NCBI GenBank assembly: GCA_027604005.1
Contig: JADGJT010000053.1
Location: 613-64,612, forward strand
Reading direction: 5' to 3'
DNA: 64,000 bases
From: Dinochytrium kinnereticum
Lineage: Eukaryota > Chytridiomycota > Chytridiomycetes > Chytridiales > Chytridiaceae
In this document: positions 1 to 11,793 of the stretch, piece by piece
How the letters are laid out: each line of letters starts with the position of its first letter
Numbering within the stretch: position 1 is the first letter of the stretch
The notes under the pieces: generated by a model
Told to the model about the DNA's origin: nothing
The model's input: the letters and a program-made list of their open reading frames with translations, nothing else
Databases searched by the model: none
Program-made: the position numbers and the translations under genes

Positions 1-3000
1 CCTCAACCTCAGGCAACCCCCTCCCGGCTCACCGCTTCAAGGTTGGCGACATGGTGAGCGTTGAGACGGCCTCTGGCAAGAAGAAGGGCGGGGAGGTCAC
101 GTTTGAGACTGGTGTGGAGGGGGTTGTGGCGAGGGTTCGGGAGGGGTGTTTGACGGTTGCGGTTTGGGAGGAGGTGCCGGAGGAGGTTTGGGGGGGACGG
201 GTGAGGGTTTTGTTGAGGGGGGGGGAGGTGACGTATCGGAGGTGGGTGGTTTTTTTTTTTATTTTTTTGTTTGTTCTTTTTGTTTTTTGTTGTTGTCGTT
301 GTCGCGTGGCAAAGCGATGCGGTTTTCACGTGTTTTGGCCATGCAGTCTTTTTTTTATTATTATTGTTTTTATTTTCAAATGGATGGGAGGGTGGGTTGG
401 GGGGAGGGGGAGGAGGAAATCGGGTCGGTGGTTTGAGTGCTTTTCTTTTGGAGACACCTCTTTTGTTTCGTTTTTTTTTTGTGTTCTCCGTCGTTTCCAA
501 AGAAAGAACAACGACAGCAACAACAACAACAACAACAAAAAAGAAAAGATTATCATTAAGAATAGTGTGGCGCCTTCATCCATGTCTTTCCCCCACCCCA
601 CCCTCACCCCGCATCTCCGTTCCTCCCCCCCTCCCCGTCCCCCCCACCAAAAAAAATAAAATAAAAAAGGGTAAGAAGCTAAGCGATCCCCCCTTCCCCC
701 CTCCCTCCCTCACCGAAAAAAAACAACAATACAAATTTAGAATGCTCGACGCCCTCACGGACCTCGAAAGACGCTACGCAACCACCACACCCCCATCCCA
801 CGTCACCGCGTTGCTTGGCATGTCTGACCCAGGGTTTGAGACGATCGTGAGGGGGTGTGAGGGGGAGGAAGGGGTGATGATTTTGGATGGAAGTTTGAAC
901 GTGTCTCAGGTTCGGGCTGTGGAGTTTGCGGTGGGGGCTAGGGAGGTTGCGGTGATTCATGGTTTGTGGGGGGTTTTTGATTTTTTTTTGTTGGTGGTGT
1001 TGGTGGTGTTGGTGGTGGTGGTGTTGGTGATTTTTGGTTGCTTTGTTGTTGTTGTTTTTTTTTGTTTTTTTTTAAGAGGCGTCGTTGCATTGGGGAGGGT
1101 GGGGTATGTATGGGGTATGGACGGTGGTGTTCTCATTCTTCTTTTTTTTGCTGTTGGCAATTATATTCAAAAGGACCCCCAGGGACGGGTAAAACGCAGA
1201 CGGTGGTTGAGGTGATCCGACAGCTCGTTAAACGCGGTGAACGTGTTCTTGTCTGCGGGCCATCCAACACGTCGGTCGGTAAGCGCTTCCCCTTCCATGT
1301 CCTCTCTGATCTAACCTGAATTGGTTTTGACCCTTTTTTTTTTTTTGCTTTGCCGTTTCAGACACGCTGGTGGAACGGTTGTCGAAACATCGCTTGAACC
1401 TCGCAAGGTTGGGACACCCTGCTCGGGTTAAGAGGGAGGTGATTGATCATGCGTTGGAGGTTCGCGTTCGGAGTTCGGATGAGGGGAAGCTGGTGAGTTT
1501 GTTTTTTTTGTTGTGTTTTGTTTTTGTTTTTTGTTTTTTTTCTTTTCTGGGGTGTTTTTTTTCTGCTCTTCATGTTTGTTTGTTTTTGTTTTTTTTTTGA
1601 GGGGGTGGAGGGCTCTTTGGTTACTGATTTGACGTTCGTTCTTCTTCTTGGATCTTGTTTATGGGCCAGGTTGCGGATGTTAGAACAGATTTGGATCGCG
1701 CGTTGGCGGCCGTGCAAAAGGCCAAGGGGAGGGATAAAAGACGGGAAGCTTATGCGGAGGTCAAGGCTCTTAGAGGAGAGGTGAGAAGTTGTTTTTTTCT
1801 TTCAATATGCGTTTACAAAACACTCTTGACTTTGCTTCCTTTTTCTTTTTCTTTTTCTTTTCTCCAGACGCCTCACACTTTTTTCTTTTTTTTTCTTTTC
1901 TTTTCTTTCCTTTCTGTTTTTCTCTAGCTTCGAACAAGGGAACGCACTGTCGTCCAAACGATTGTTCGAAACACTCAGGTGGTGTTGTGCACTTTGAGTG
2001 GGGCTGCTTCGACCAAGCTTCGGAATGAGGTGTTTGACACTGTTGTGATCGATGAGGCGAGTCAGGCTATTGAGGCAGAGTGCTGGATTGCCTTGGTGAA
2101 GGCCAGGAAGGTTATTCTGGCGGGAGATCATCGACAGTTGCCGGTATGTTTGTGGATCTTTTTTTTTTTTTTTTTTTTTGGTGGGGGGGAGAGGGTTGGC
2201 TCGTCAGGAGCGTTGTCAAACTCTTGAAAGTGACTTTTCTTCACCCCCTCCTCACTTTAAGGATTGAAAAATTCATGAGTTCTCTGTTATGTCATCGCCA
2301 CTCTCTAGCCTGTGTGATGTTTAAAACTTCTTTCCTTTTTTATTTTTTGGTTGTGTGTGGTAGCCAACGGTGAAATCTGGCAACTCGGATACGACCAAAA
2401 CGGGGAAGAAGAAGAAGAATCCGCCTGCAGATCATCCATTAACCTTGGAGCTGACACTGTTTGATCGTCTTCTTGCAATGTATGGAGACAGTATCAAGAG
2501 ACTTTTGAATGTCCAGTATCGAATGCACGAGATGATCATGAGGTACCCCTCCACCGCGATGTATCAGGGATCTCTGATCGCGTTTGAGAGCGTCAAGGGT
2601 CATCTTTTACAGGATTTACCGGGGGTGAAGTCGACAGGTACGTACACCTTTTTATTTTTTTTTATTTGGGGAAGGGTGGTTTGATTTTGGTTCTATTCTT
2701 CAATTTTCTTTTTCTTTTTTTTGCTTGACAGATGAGACCAGTACGCCGATCCTCCTTATCAATACCTCTGATTCCGGGATGTCAGAAGCTCCTGAAGCGG
2801 ATGATGAGGATAGTAAGAGGGATTTTGGGGCGGAGAGTCTTTTGAATAGGGGGGAGGCGGATCTTGCTGCTCGACATGTTAAGAGACTTATTGAGGCTGG
2901 GGTTACGCCTTCTTCTATTGCTATAATTAGCCCGTACAGCGCGCAGGTTCGGTTGTTGAGGTCGTTGCTGAGGGAGGAGTTTCCGGAGCTGGAAATAGGG

Positions 3001-3390
3001 ACGGTTGATTCCTTTCAAGGTGGGTGTGACTTTTTTTTTTTTTTTTTTTTGTAATTGGTTTTGTGTTTTTGTTTTTTGATATGGCCATATTTCTTGGTGT
3101 TTGCGGCTTCTTTTTTTTTCTGACTTGGTTGTTGGTTTATTTCTCTTTTTTTTTGTTTGTTCTTTGTTGCAGGCGCTGAAAGGGAAGCGATTGTGCTCAG
3201 CCTTGTGAGAAGCAATGATAAGAATGAGATTGGGTTCTTGCAGGATAGTCGGAGGTTGAACGTTGCAGTGACGAGAGCAAGACGGCATCTTGCTGTTGTT
3301 GCTGATGTGAATTGCATGACGCGGAATCCGTTCTTGAAGGGGTTATTTACGTTCATGGAGGAGCATGGAGATGTACAATTTACAGATTGA
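1..3390 (+). CDS. IGHMBP2/Hcs1-like superfamily 1B DNA/RNA helicase, 5' end missing
   Basis: ATP-dependent 5'-3' helicase of the UPF1-like group. Nine exons join in frame: <1-241, 741-961, 1174-1278, 1362-1492, 1670-1780, 1928-2143, 2364-2637, 2732-3019 and 3173-3390. The first exon is already open at base 3 and reads [15 protein letters not shown], the N-terminal beta-barrel region of IGHMBP2, so the start codon lies left of the window. Walker A (GPPGTGKT) is rebuilt exactly across intron 2. VIDEASQ (Walker B), GDHRQLPP, NVQYRMH, TVDSFQGAE and NVAVTRAR supply the remaining SF1 motifs. The protein stops just after the helicase core, with no R3H or zinc finger, as in yeast Hcs1. Introns are rich in T and GT runs, unlike most later introns in the window. 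Hcs1/IGHMBP2 is more likely than Sen1 or UPF1 because of the N-terminal region and the short C-terminus. Confidence 0.93.
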
Positions 3391-3495
3391 TGGGGAGGGT
3401 GTTTTTTCCGCGTCGTCTTTTATATTGGATATCAAGCTGGGGGTCAGCTATGTTTATACACAAGAAAAGTCAAAAAAAAAAAGTTTTCTGTCAAT
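3391..3495. other. short intergenic spacer
   Basis: Spacer between the helicase stop codon and the LYR-protein start. It contains an A-run just before the downstream ATG. No other gene or motif was recognised. Confidence 0.6.
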
Positions 3496-3831
3496 ATGAG
3501 GGAAGCCCTCTCCCTATACCGAGAGGCTCTCCGCACCATACGTACCTACCCCGGCCCCAGGCACCACCGTCAAAAGCTTGCCCGAAACGTTCGCGAGGTT
3601 TTAGAAGTTTACTCCAATGAAACGTCACCCATGAAGGTGTCAGAGCTCATCGCAGGCGGTTACGAGGACATCAAAGTGGTTCGAGCCATCGCATGCTTGA
3701 ACAATGAAAAAGAGGGATTGGTGTTCAAGGCCGCTGGGATGACGGTTGATAAAAAGGATCTTGAGATGCCTGGTCCTGCAGGATGGAAGGTTAAAGACTT
3801 TGCGTTTGGGTTTTGCCAATCTTCAAGGTGA
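3496..3831 (+). CDS. LYR-motif (Complex1_LYR) small protein
   Basis: A 111-residue single-exon protein. The N-terminus has the LYR signature (L-Y-R at residues 7-9) in the helix LSLYREALRTIRTYPG, followed by basic helical sequence (HHRQKLARNVREVLEVY), as in the three-helix LYR fold. Family members work in mitochondria, where they bind acyl carrier protein and assist Fe-S transfer or respiratory-complex assembly. The C-terminal half (about residues 65-111) matches no LYRM subtype that I recognise, so the specific partner is not assigned. It starts 105 nt after the helicase stop, on the same strand. The chosen ATG is the first in frame and places the LYR motif at the usual N-terminal position. 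Confidence 0.75.
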   Translation: MREALSLYREALRTIRTYPGPRHHRQKLARNVREVLEVYSNETSPMKVSELIAGGYEDIKVVRAIACLNNEKEGLVFKAAGMTVDKKDLEMPGPAGWKVKDFAFGFCQSSR

Positions 3832-4266
3832 CATGCTCCATTACGCTTTTTTGATGACCATCCCAACCCCCCGACATGTGCGGATCCTGCCATTCGTTGG
3901 AACATGAAACTCCGCATCTCTCCGCCTCGTCTGACTGGAACTGTTTTTGGTTGGGTAGAATGGAAGCGTGTTTGATTGGGGTTGTGGCGCGAGCATGGGA
4001 CTCTTTTACACATTTCAATCGGGCTTCTGGAATAACCGATTTGAGATGAACCTTTTTTTGGCGTTCGGACGAGGTCTGGTTTTGGGGGGGGGAGGTTGGA
4101 TTAGAGGTTATTTTCGACTTTCTGGCTGGATCTTTTTTGGGATAATAAACGCGACCATTGCTTCGCTAGTTTAGTTTTTTGATTGTTGTTTCAGAACGAG
4201 CAGAAGAAGGTCACTAGATAATCTGCGAGTGCTGCTTGAAGGGCGATAAGCTTCTTTTGATCAAAC
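3832..4266. other. intergenic region, no gene seen
   Basis: About 435 nt between the LYR gene and the mucin-like gene. Short open frames occur on both strands but none shows conserved protein sequence. It probably holds the LYR 3' UTR and the promoter of the next gene. A G-run lies near 4085. Confidence 0.5.
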
Positions 4267-5685
4267 ATGCGTCCAAGGCGTCTATTGACCGTCGTGTTGC
4301 CTCTAGCGCTCTTTGCGACAGCAGTTTACTCCCAAGGAAGCTCAGGGTCAGAGCAATCGACAGCGCCACCGCGAACAACTACAAGTTCACCCCCAGCAGA
4401 AACTTCCTCCGTGGTCACCTCATCAGCATCCATCACAAGCTCCACAGCACGCTCAAGCTCATCCTCTGCAGTCTCATCCACAGTCTCATCAGCGGCGTCA
4501 TCGTCCGCGGTGACAAGACAGACGGGATCCGCAATCGTGACTTCTGATGACCCGACGGATGTCACGAGCGGTCCCACGTCTTCAGAGGGCACTATTCCTG
4601 CACCAACCGCCTCAAACCCTTCTCAGAGCCAAGGCTCATCAGGTGGAGTTGCACCAGAGACCGTGAGGATTCTTGTCATTGTTGGATCGGTCGTTGGGGC
4701 CATCTTGCTCTGCGCATTTGGAACATTGGTTTGGAATAAGTGTGTTAAGAGGGAGAGCGTGAAGCCACCCTTCCTTCCGTCGACTGGATCGAATGGAAGA
4801 TCATCGTCCTCTGGACCTGAAGCTGGGGCAAGATCCAATGCGGCGGCTAACGTCCCTACGCTGGATATGGTTCCAGTTCCCGGAGAGCCGAATGGTCAGA
4901 GGAGGAACGTGCCATTGCCACAGAGACCTCCGAGCGTTGAGGGGGTTGCGGCGGGGAATATCCCAGGGGGTTTGGTAGGGTCTGAGGGTGCCTGGGGTCA
5001 AGCGTCTTACATTAATGAGACTGTCCCGAGGACGTCATTTACGGGACAGCCTATTGCCGGTAACCCGAGCATGATGCCTTCGCAGCAGCAGTCGCAGCAG
5101 CCATATGGATACGCACAAGGGTCAGTAGAGAATGTTTTTTGATAGGAGATCAGCTCTGAAATTCATTTTAATAGATACGCGCCATACCCTTACGGACAGT
5201 ACCAAGGGCAGCCACAGCAGCAGCCCTACGGAGCAGAGGTTGAAACCATCCCACAGCGTCGAATACCTTTCCTAACCTCAACTTCCCAGAACCAGGCTTA
5301 CTACGCAAATTACCAGCAACCGTACAATAATGGCTACTACGGAGGATACTGGCAGCAAGACCCAAACGCGACAGGTCCTCCACCACTTGACCAAACTCAA
5401 GCCTGGGCTGGTCATATGACCGCTCAGCCTCTTCCACCCCAAGGCGACCCGAACCTACAGTACCCCCAAGGCCACATCATGCCACCGCCGGAGGCATATG
5501 GACAGAGCATCGGGTACGGGCAGTCGGGTGAGGGGTATGTTGCATCAGGAGAGCCTCAAGGATTTATGACACCCAATGCTGCACAGGGAGCCGTGCTGCC
5601 TAATTCGAATGTCGATGGAAAGATGGCTGGAAATATGCCTGTGGGTAACCCGGGGATGGCGGAGCCTGCTCCGCCCAAACAGTGA
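4267..5685 (+). CDS. single-pass Ser/Thr-rich (mucin-like) cell-surface protein
   Basis: A 454-residue protein from two exons (4267-5120 and 5175-5685; 54-nt intron with GTCAGT donor and ATAG acceptor). Residues 1-22 are a signal peptide ending in VYSQG. Next comes a Ser/Thr-rich stretch of about 110 residues, expected to be O-glycosylated, then a transmembrane helix (ILVIVGSVVGAILLCAFG) and a basic stop-transfer patch. The cytosolic tail is long and rich in Gln, Pro, Gly and Tyr. The layout resembles fungal wall-stress sensors (Wsc/Mid2 type), but no WSC cysteine domain is present, so sensing of wall tension is only a possibility. The second exon continues the PYGQ/QQ-rich tail, which supports the splice. 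Confidence 0.8.
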
Positions 5686-5970
5686 CTGGCGTATTAGCCG
5701 CTATTTTTGTTGGTTTCTTTCGATCCGTCCGTCCAGTGTTTCTCAGTAGTATACCTCATTATTCGGTCTCGTGTTTTCGTTTCTTTTGAGTTGTGCTGTG
5801 TATCTTTCTTGAAAACGAGCTGTTGATTCTCGGTGGAAAGTAAATACATTGATGGATAACGCGAGGTAATGCATAACGCGAAGTCCTTGCCATGCTGTGG
5901 TCATTTGCGGATCGGATTTCACACCTTGGTGACACTCGTATTCCAACCCAACAAAAAAGAAAGAGAAGTC
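5686..5970. promoter_or_regulatory. intergenic region upstream of the Rieske-AIF gene
   Basis: Spacer of 285 nt holding the 3' end of the mucin-like gene and the likely promoter of the oxidoreductase. A short GTCCGTCC repeat lies near 5725. No open frame worth annotating was found. Confidence 0.4.
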
Positions 5971-8630
5971 ATGCCATCCCTTGAAGTCGATGTCGCCTCC
6001 GTCGAGGACCTGAAGAATGGAGAGATGTAAGCCCCTTCCCCTTACCCTCCCATAAATGTGCGTGGCAATGCGTAGGATGGCGCGCTAGTCCTTTATGAAT
6101 AGCTTCTGGCTTGGATGGCCGGCTTGGCTGTGAGCAACATCTTCTCCGCGCTGTGCATAATGTATCAAGATAGTGCAGAGTGGGAGGCATACCGCGCGTC
6201 CTTCTCCCGTTCATTGCTGTTCTTAAGTCTGTCTCCCGTCTGGATGCATCACGCTTCCCCATCCCCATTCCCCTGATCTCGTTGACAATATGATGCAGGA
6301 AGGAGGTGTCCCTTGGCGAAGGGAACGGCAAGGTCCTTCTGTCCAAGATTAATGGCGAGTTTTTCGCTACCTCTCATTTGTGCCCTCACTACAAGGCACC
6401 TCTTGTTAAGGGTGTCATCTCCCAGGATGGGAGGGTAATGTGCCCTTGGCACGGTGCTTGCTTCCGCGTCCAGACGGGAGACATTGAGGATGGTCCGTCT
6501 GTTGACGGTCTTCACTCGTTCAAAGTCAAGGTGAAGGGTGGAAGGGTTATCGTAGCTGTCAACTCCGAAGGTTGGTGGATTTAGATGGTTGAGTCATCTT
6601 GGCTAATCTTTTTCCGGTTGTAGAGGTGAAGGCCGGAAAGAAGGTGCCCGTCTGCGTGAAAAAGACTAGCAGCAATGCTCAGGTTGTCGTCGTTCTTGGT
6701 GGTGGAGCCGGCGGTCTTATCGCTGCGGAGTCCTTGAGACAGGTATTTATTGCATTTTTAAAAAACCGTTTGTTGAAAGATGCTAAACAAATCTTTACTT
6801 TGTGATGAACTTTCCAGGAAGGATTCACGGGCCGTATCATCCTTGTCAGCCGAGAGCCCTACCTCCCAATTGACCGCCCCAAGCTCAGCAAGGCGTTGAA
6901 GGTGGATGCCACCAAGATCCAGCTGCGTGATGAGGAGCACTTTAAGAAGCTCGACATTGAGGTTCACTTGTCGACTACAGCTACCGCGGTAGACACTGGC
7001 AAGAAGACTGTCACCTTGAGCTCCGGTGCCACCCTCACCTACACTTACATGGTCATCGCCACTGGTGGAGACCCTAGGACACTTCCTGTTCAAGGAAAGG
7101 AGCTTGGCAACATCTTCACTCTCCGTGGAGCCTCTGATTCTAACGGAATTGAGAAGGCCATTTCTGAGGTTGGATCTGAGAAGCCCAATGTTGTTGTTGT
7201 TGGTTCTTCCTTCATTGGTATGGAGGCTGCTGCCATCCTGGCGAAGACCTGCAAGGTGACTGTGGTTGGAATGGAAAAGTTCCCATTTGAGCGCGTTCTT
7301 GGCCCTCAAGTCGGTGAGGCCATGGGTAAGCTCAACGCGGCGAATGGTGTCACGCTCAAGATGGAGTCCATGCTCGACCGGTTCGAGGCTTCCCGTAAGT
7401 CACTATGTCGAAGCTTCTTTTTCTGAATTTGGCTGAACTTCGCTCAATGATGTAGCCAAGAACGCTAGCAAGGTTGGGTTTGTGGTCTTGAAGACTGGCG
7501 AGAAGATTCCCGCCGATGTCATCATCATTGGTGCTGGTGTTATCCCCAAAACCGACTACTTGAAGGGAACCGACATTGTTCTTGATAGGGACCAAGGCAT
7601 CACCGTCGACGCATTCCTCCGTGTGCCTAACGCCATGGGTGTCTTCGCCGTTGGTGAGTATTCGTTGAAAAGATGCGGGAAAGAGAAATTCTAACACTCA
7701 TTTCGCCTTGTTTATCAGGTGATATCGCCCGCTACCCCTACCACTTGACCGGCGAGTCCGTCCGTGTGGAGCATTGGAACGTCGCTCAAAACCAGGGTCG
7801 TGTGGCTGCCCACAACATTGCTCTGCTCGCTGCCGGGCGCGATGCCGACCGCTCTTTTGTTCAGGTTCCTTACTTCTGGACCGTTCAGTATGGAAAGTCT
7901 ATCCGTTATTCTGGTCACGCTGAGTCCTTTGACGACGTTGTCATCCAGGTAGAGTAACATAAACATTCTCTTTTTTTTTCTTCCTACTTTTCAAAAACTA
8001 AATTTGCATCTAGGGAAGCCTTGATGTCGACACAATCTCGTTTGTCGCCTTCTACGGTCGCAAGGGAAAAGTTTTGGCCGTTGCCTCGGTCGCTAAAGAC
8101 CCTGCTGTCTCCCATGCGTCCGAGCTTCTCCGTGTTGACAAGATGCCGTCGATGGATGAGCTTCGCGCTGGAAAGGACATTCTTACCGTCCCTCTTACTG
8201 GTAGGCATTAGACATCGGATGGAATGGCATAGTGAGAGGGAATGGTGCATTTTCGGGGGTTCAACGTTCCTCATGATACTTTCGTCCCGACCTCTTCCCT
8301 CTTATAGCCTTTTAAGCCATTTCCTTTCCCAATCTGTCTTAATCATAATTCCCTCTTCATTACCTTTCTATACTCTTAACTTTGGGCTATCGCATCCTCG
8401 TTTATCTTCCTCCTCGTCCGTTTATTCCGTCTAATCCTCCCCATTTCTCTCTCTGTTTGTCTTGTCCTGCCTATCACTATCCGAATATACGTATTCCAGG
8501 CGACAAGTCCTTCTCGCTTGCAAAGAAGGCCAGCGCTGGAGCAACCTCGGACATGACCTACTTTGCCATCTTTGGGATGCTTGTTGCCGTTGCGGCGCTG
8601 GCCCTCTCTTTGTTCTCCAAAAGCTCATAA
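5971..8630 (+). CDS. AIF-like flavoprotein oxidoreductase with N-terminal Rieske domain (AIFM3 type)
   Basis: A 589-residue protein from eight exons: 5971-6026, 6299-6570, 6624-6742, 6818-7394, 7456-7653, 7719-7948, 8014-8200 and 8500-8630. All join in frame. Residues about 20-105 form a Rieske [2Fe-2S] domain with C-P-H (LCPHYK) and C-P-W-H (MCPWHG) ligand motifs. A pyridine-nucleotide-disulphide reductase fold follows, with the FAD site VVLGGGAGGLIAAES, the NAD(P)H site VVGSSFIGMEAA and the second FAD motif GVFAVGD. The C-terminus ends in a hydrophobic helix (FAIFGMLVAVAALALSLF) and a short SKSS tail, predicting a tail anchor. Human AIFM3 has the same Rieske-reductase order. The role is probably NAD(P)H oxidation at a mitochondrial or other membrane; the substrate is unknown. 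Confidence 0.92.
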
Positions 8631-9020
8631 AAGCATTTCATTGATTCGTTTTATCCTTATATTTTTTCACACATTCTTCTTTTCTTTGTTTTTTTTTTTT
8701 TGGTACCCGTCGGGGGTATACGTCGGGGGGAGTACGATGCTGGAGTGGAGCTGGGTAAAAGTTCGAAGGAAAAAACCCTGGTTAATTGGTACCCCTTCAA
8801 AATTCTTGTGGGACGATGCGAACCAGAAAGAACTGCCAAACCTCTGAAGGCTGTTCAGACAGTTACCGGCAAAGGAGCTCGCCTGGCACCTATGAAATGA
8901 GAAAGGCAGAGTTGCGGATGAAAAACTCCACACCAGCTTCAACCAAACACCTTCCAGAAGAGCAAAGGATACTGGAAGAGGTGGTGTGAGATTGTCAAAA
9001 TTTTCATGACAACATTGCAG
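8631..9020. other. intergenic region and unresolved 5' end of the channel gene
   Basis: Contains the 3' end of the oxidoreductase gene, a T-run near 8690, and probably the first exon of the downstream channel. An ATG-led frame runs from about 8892 to 8990, but the splice phase that would link it to the channel frame at 9021 does not resolve cleanly. No other feature is supported. Confidence 0.35.
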
Positions 9021-11610
9021 GTCTGCCCCCTCTTTATTGTCTCCTCAACATATTCGGTCTGGTTGATTCTTACCGCAACATTGTCCCTTGCATCCGACAG
9101 TATCGGAGGAGGAGCAGCGCCTTCAACAGCCAGATATGCGACAGTAATCCACCCAGCCATCCGGAGTCTGCGCATGGTACAGGCGATCCCTCGATAGAGA
9201 AGGCGACTGTGCCGCTGGACGATGGGGGGTCTTCCGCTGTTGCTCCTCAGGGCGGGGAAAAGTCAGATGGCGGAAGAGGTTTCCTGGATAATCATGGAAA
9301 GCTATCTCGGGTGGTTAAAGATTGTTGCGCCAAGGTGAAAACCATTCAACAAGAGTCTCGGATATCCGTCATCGTGAGAGGTACTGGTAGTTACTCCTTC
9401 TTTTTCGTCGTTTTGAAAGTGCATCCCTCCAGAATCTCTAATAGTAAAACCAAGGCTTTGCTGTTTTCGCATCGGTTTACAACCTCATCACGATATCCAT
9501 GAATGTGGCCTGGACGTGTGATATGGCGACACCGGCCAACATTCTCTTTAACTACGTCCTTGACATATTCTTTCTTGCCGATACGATATGCGAATGTTTC
9601 AGACAACAAACCGACGAGTTTGGGTTTCCTGTCACGAATTCTGGCGTTCTGGCAAATGCTTACTTATTCCGCCGCTTTGGGATATTGAGCTTGTTTGGAT
9701 CTGTCCCACTAGATGCTATACCATTGTTGATTTGGCGTCAAACCGTCTGCAATGACCATAGGTGGGTCTCACCAGAGTGTTGGCATCGCTTTATCTTTGT
9801 CGTCCAGTTCCTAATGACCTCTTCATGTGACTTTCAAAGCTACCTATTTCCTAACCCTTATGAGGCATGGGCCTATCTACGAATACTTCGCCTTCTTCCT
9901 GCTTGGAAGGCTGTTATAATATTTGTGAATATTGATGTTAAGGGCCTTTCAACTCCATTGCAAAGGCTTATAAAGACGATGGCTTTCATACTGGGTGTTA
10001 TTCATGTATCAGCTTGTATCTTTTGGAAGATTAGTATGTATAGTCGACCCCGTGAAGGATGGATCTGGGTTGAAGGACTCGTCCTCGATGCTGATGGGCG
10101 CCCATTACCGCTTGTAAAGAGATATATTAAGTAAGCCTTACGATTCATTAATTTTTGTTTTTACAGCCATTTTAAAAAAAACAATCCAAACAGATCCTTC
10201 TACTCTGCACAAATGGCACTCTTTTTTCAAAACCGAGACCTTAGAACTGATTTAGAGAGGGCTTATTCGATCATCGAAACCCTTTTAGCGGCAATGATTT
10301 TCGGAGGGCTACTCGGGCTTATCATGGCTCTCATAAAATCAACCGTCAAGACTGTAGCATCTAAACAAGTGATAGAGGATGGGATGGTTGAGGATAATAT
10401 AAAAAAATTCATGGTATCCAAATCTTTTCCGCCGCGACTCCAGGATGAGGTTATGAAACACATTCGGTACAAGGCCAATATGATGAAGGGAATGGAACTA
10501 GGGAAGGCTTTCGGCGAGCTACCTGATACGCTGACAGAGGATATTTACCTATGTATATTCTACTATGCGAGAAGGCTTGCAATTATTAATGCCAATATTC
10601 TAGGTCTTTACTCGGACTTAATCAACTCCATTAGTCTTTTCAAAAACACGGACATATCATTTAGAATGAGTGTCATTCGCGCTTTAACTCCTCTGACCCT
10701 CCCCGCAAACACCACAATTTTTTCAGAAGGCGAGGAAGCTCTCGATCTGTAAGCATTGCTGCTTTTCAATACCAGGAGATTTCTGATATCTCTTATAACA
10801 CCAGGTATTTCGTACGCAGAGGGTGTGTCGAGCTTCATACAATTCTTCCAAACGGGTCGGTGCTTGTTGTTGACACGCTGAAAGAACACGATTTCTTTGG
10901 TCGGTCTCACGGGTTAATATACGTAGCAATAATCTAAACCCTCTGGTCAGGTGAGACGTCAATCATGCAGCATCAACCACGAATGGCTACCGCTGTAACA
11001 ACAGAAGAGACTGAGCTTTGCGTTCTCTCGAGAGTAGGTAATTCCAAATTCGATTGCTAACCCCTACTGTATATTACGCTTAGTCGGCCCTAACAGCGAT
11101 AAGCAATGAATGGCCTACAATTCAAGCGCGTCTTGTCCACGTAACAACACAACGACACCGTAGCTATGTCGACGCAATCATTCGCACGTCTTCTCTTATG
11201 GATGAAGGAAAACTTCCAGAGAAGACGGTAGAAAAGAATCGGTCTGAACATGACCTATCGAGATCGAAGGAAGAGGAAAGCTTTTTTTGCCGGTTTTGGG
11301 GGACATCTTCAAAGTAAGTTTTGAGAAGTTTGTCGGATGCTGTTTTATTCTCGTCTTCTGATTGCGTTTGTTGCTGCGTGGTAGGAGGATTAGTATTACT
11401 AGCAGGCGGTCTTTTAAATCTTCAGGCAATAGGTCTCGTGGCTTTTTTTTTCTTGCCACTTTTCTTTGACGATTATTAATTCTTTACCTTCTTGGCTAAA
11501 ACGATAACACGTTTCATGACAAACGTAGGACCTTTCAAAATCTGTCGCCGAAAAAGGACGAGCAATCCGGTCAAGATTCTATTGGTAAACCCTCCAAAAA
11601 AAAGGCATAG
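9021..11610 (+). CDS. cyclic-nucleotide-gated (CNG/HCN-type) ion channel, 5' exon not resolved
   Basis: Six-helix channel with a cyclic-nucleotide-binding domain. Supported exons are about 9021-9380, 9455-10130, 10194-10748, 10805-10899, 10951-11033, 11084-11313 and 11384-11432 plus 11529-11610. An alternative is to read on from 11384 to a stop at 11479. S1 (VYNLITISMNVAWT), S2 (FNYVLDIFFLADTICECF), a weakly charged S4 (LRILRLLPAWK) and S5 are followed by the pore helix start SFYSAQMALFF. No GYG or GET selectivity filter follows. S6, the C-linker and the CNBD (VRRGCVELH, FFGETSIM, RMATAV) are present. In zoosporic fungi such channels act in cGMP photosignalling (Blastocladiella BeCNG1). The N-terminal segment is polar and basic. 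There is no ATG in the open frame at 9021, so an upstream exon must exist. Confidence 0.82.
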
Positions 11611-11793
11611 GCATAAAATAAAGCATGGCAGAAACATCAGTTTTAAAAATATCAGGGGTTTTTATCATCGCTCAGTAAAGGACGACAATTCTCAGCCAAA
11701 ATATAAAGAGTGAAAGTACATTTGGTATCGAAAGACAAGTTTGAAAACCAAAAGAGAAGGTAAAATTAAAGCGGAGCAAACAAAGAATAGCCA

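Noticed and set aside
51..1215. Long plus-strand frames in the first kilobase rich in Phe, Val and Gly
   Set aside because: They read through T- and GT-rich introns 1 and 2 of the helicase. Only the parts matching IGHMBP2 are exons.
8021..8434. Ser/Leu-rich 137-codon plus-strand frame
   Set aside because: Out-of-frame reading of Rieske-AIF exon 7 and the following pyrimidine-rich intron.
9006..9197. 63-codon frame starting ATGACAACATTGCAG
   Set aside because: It overlaps the true channel frame, which is open in another phase with polar sequence leading into S1. The ATG lies in the putative intron end.
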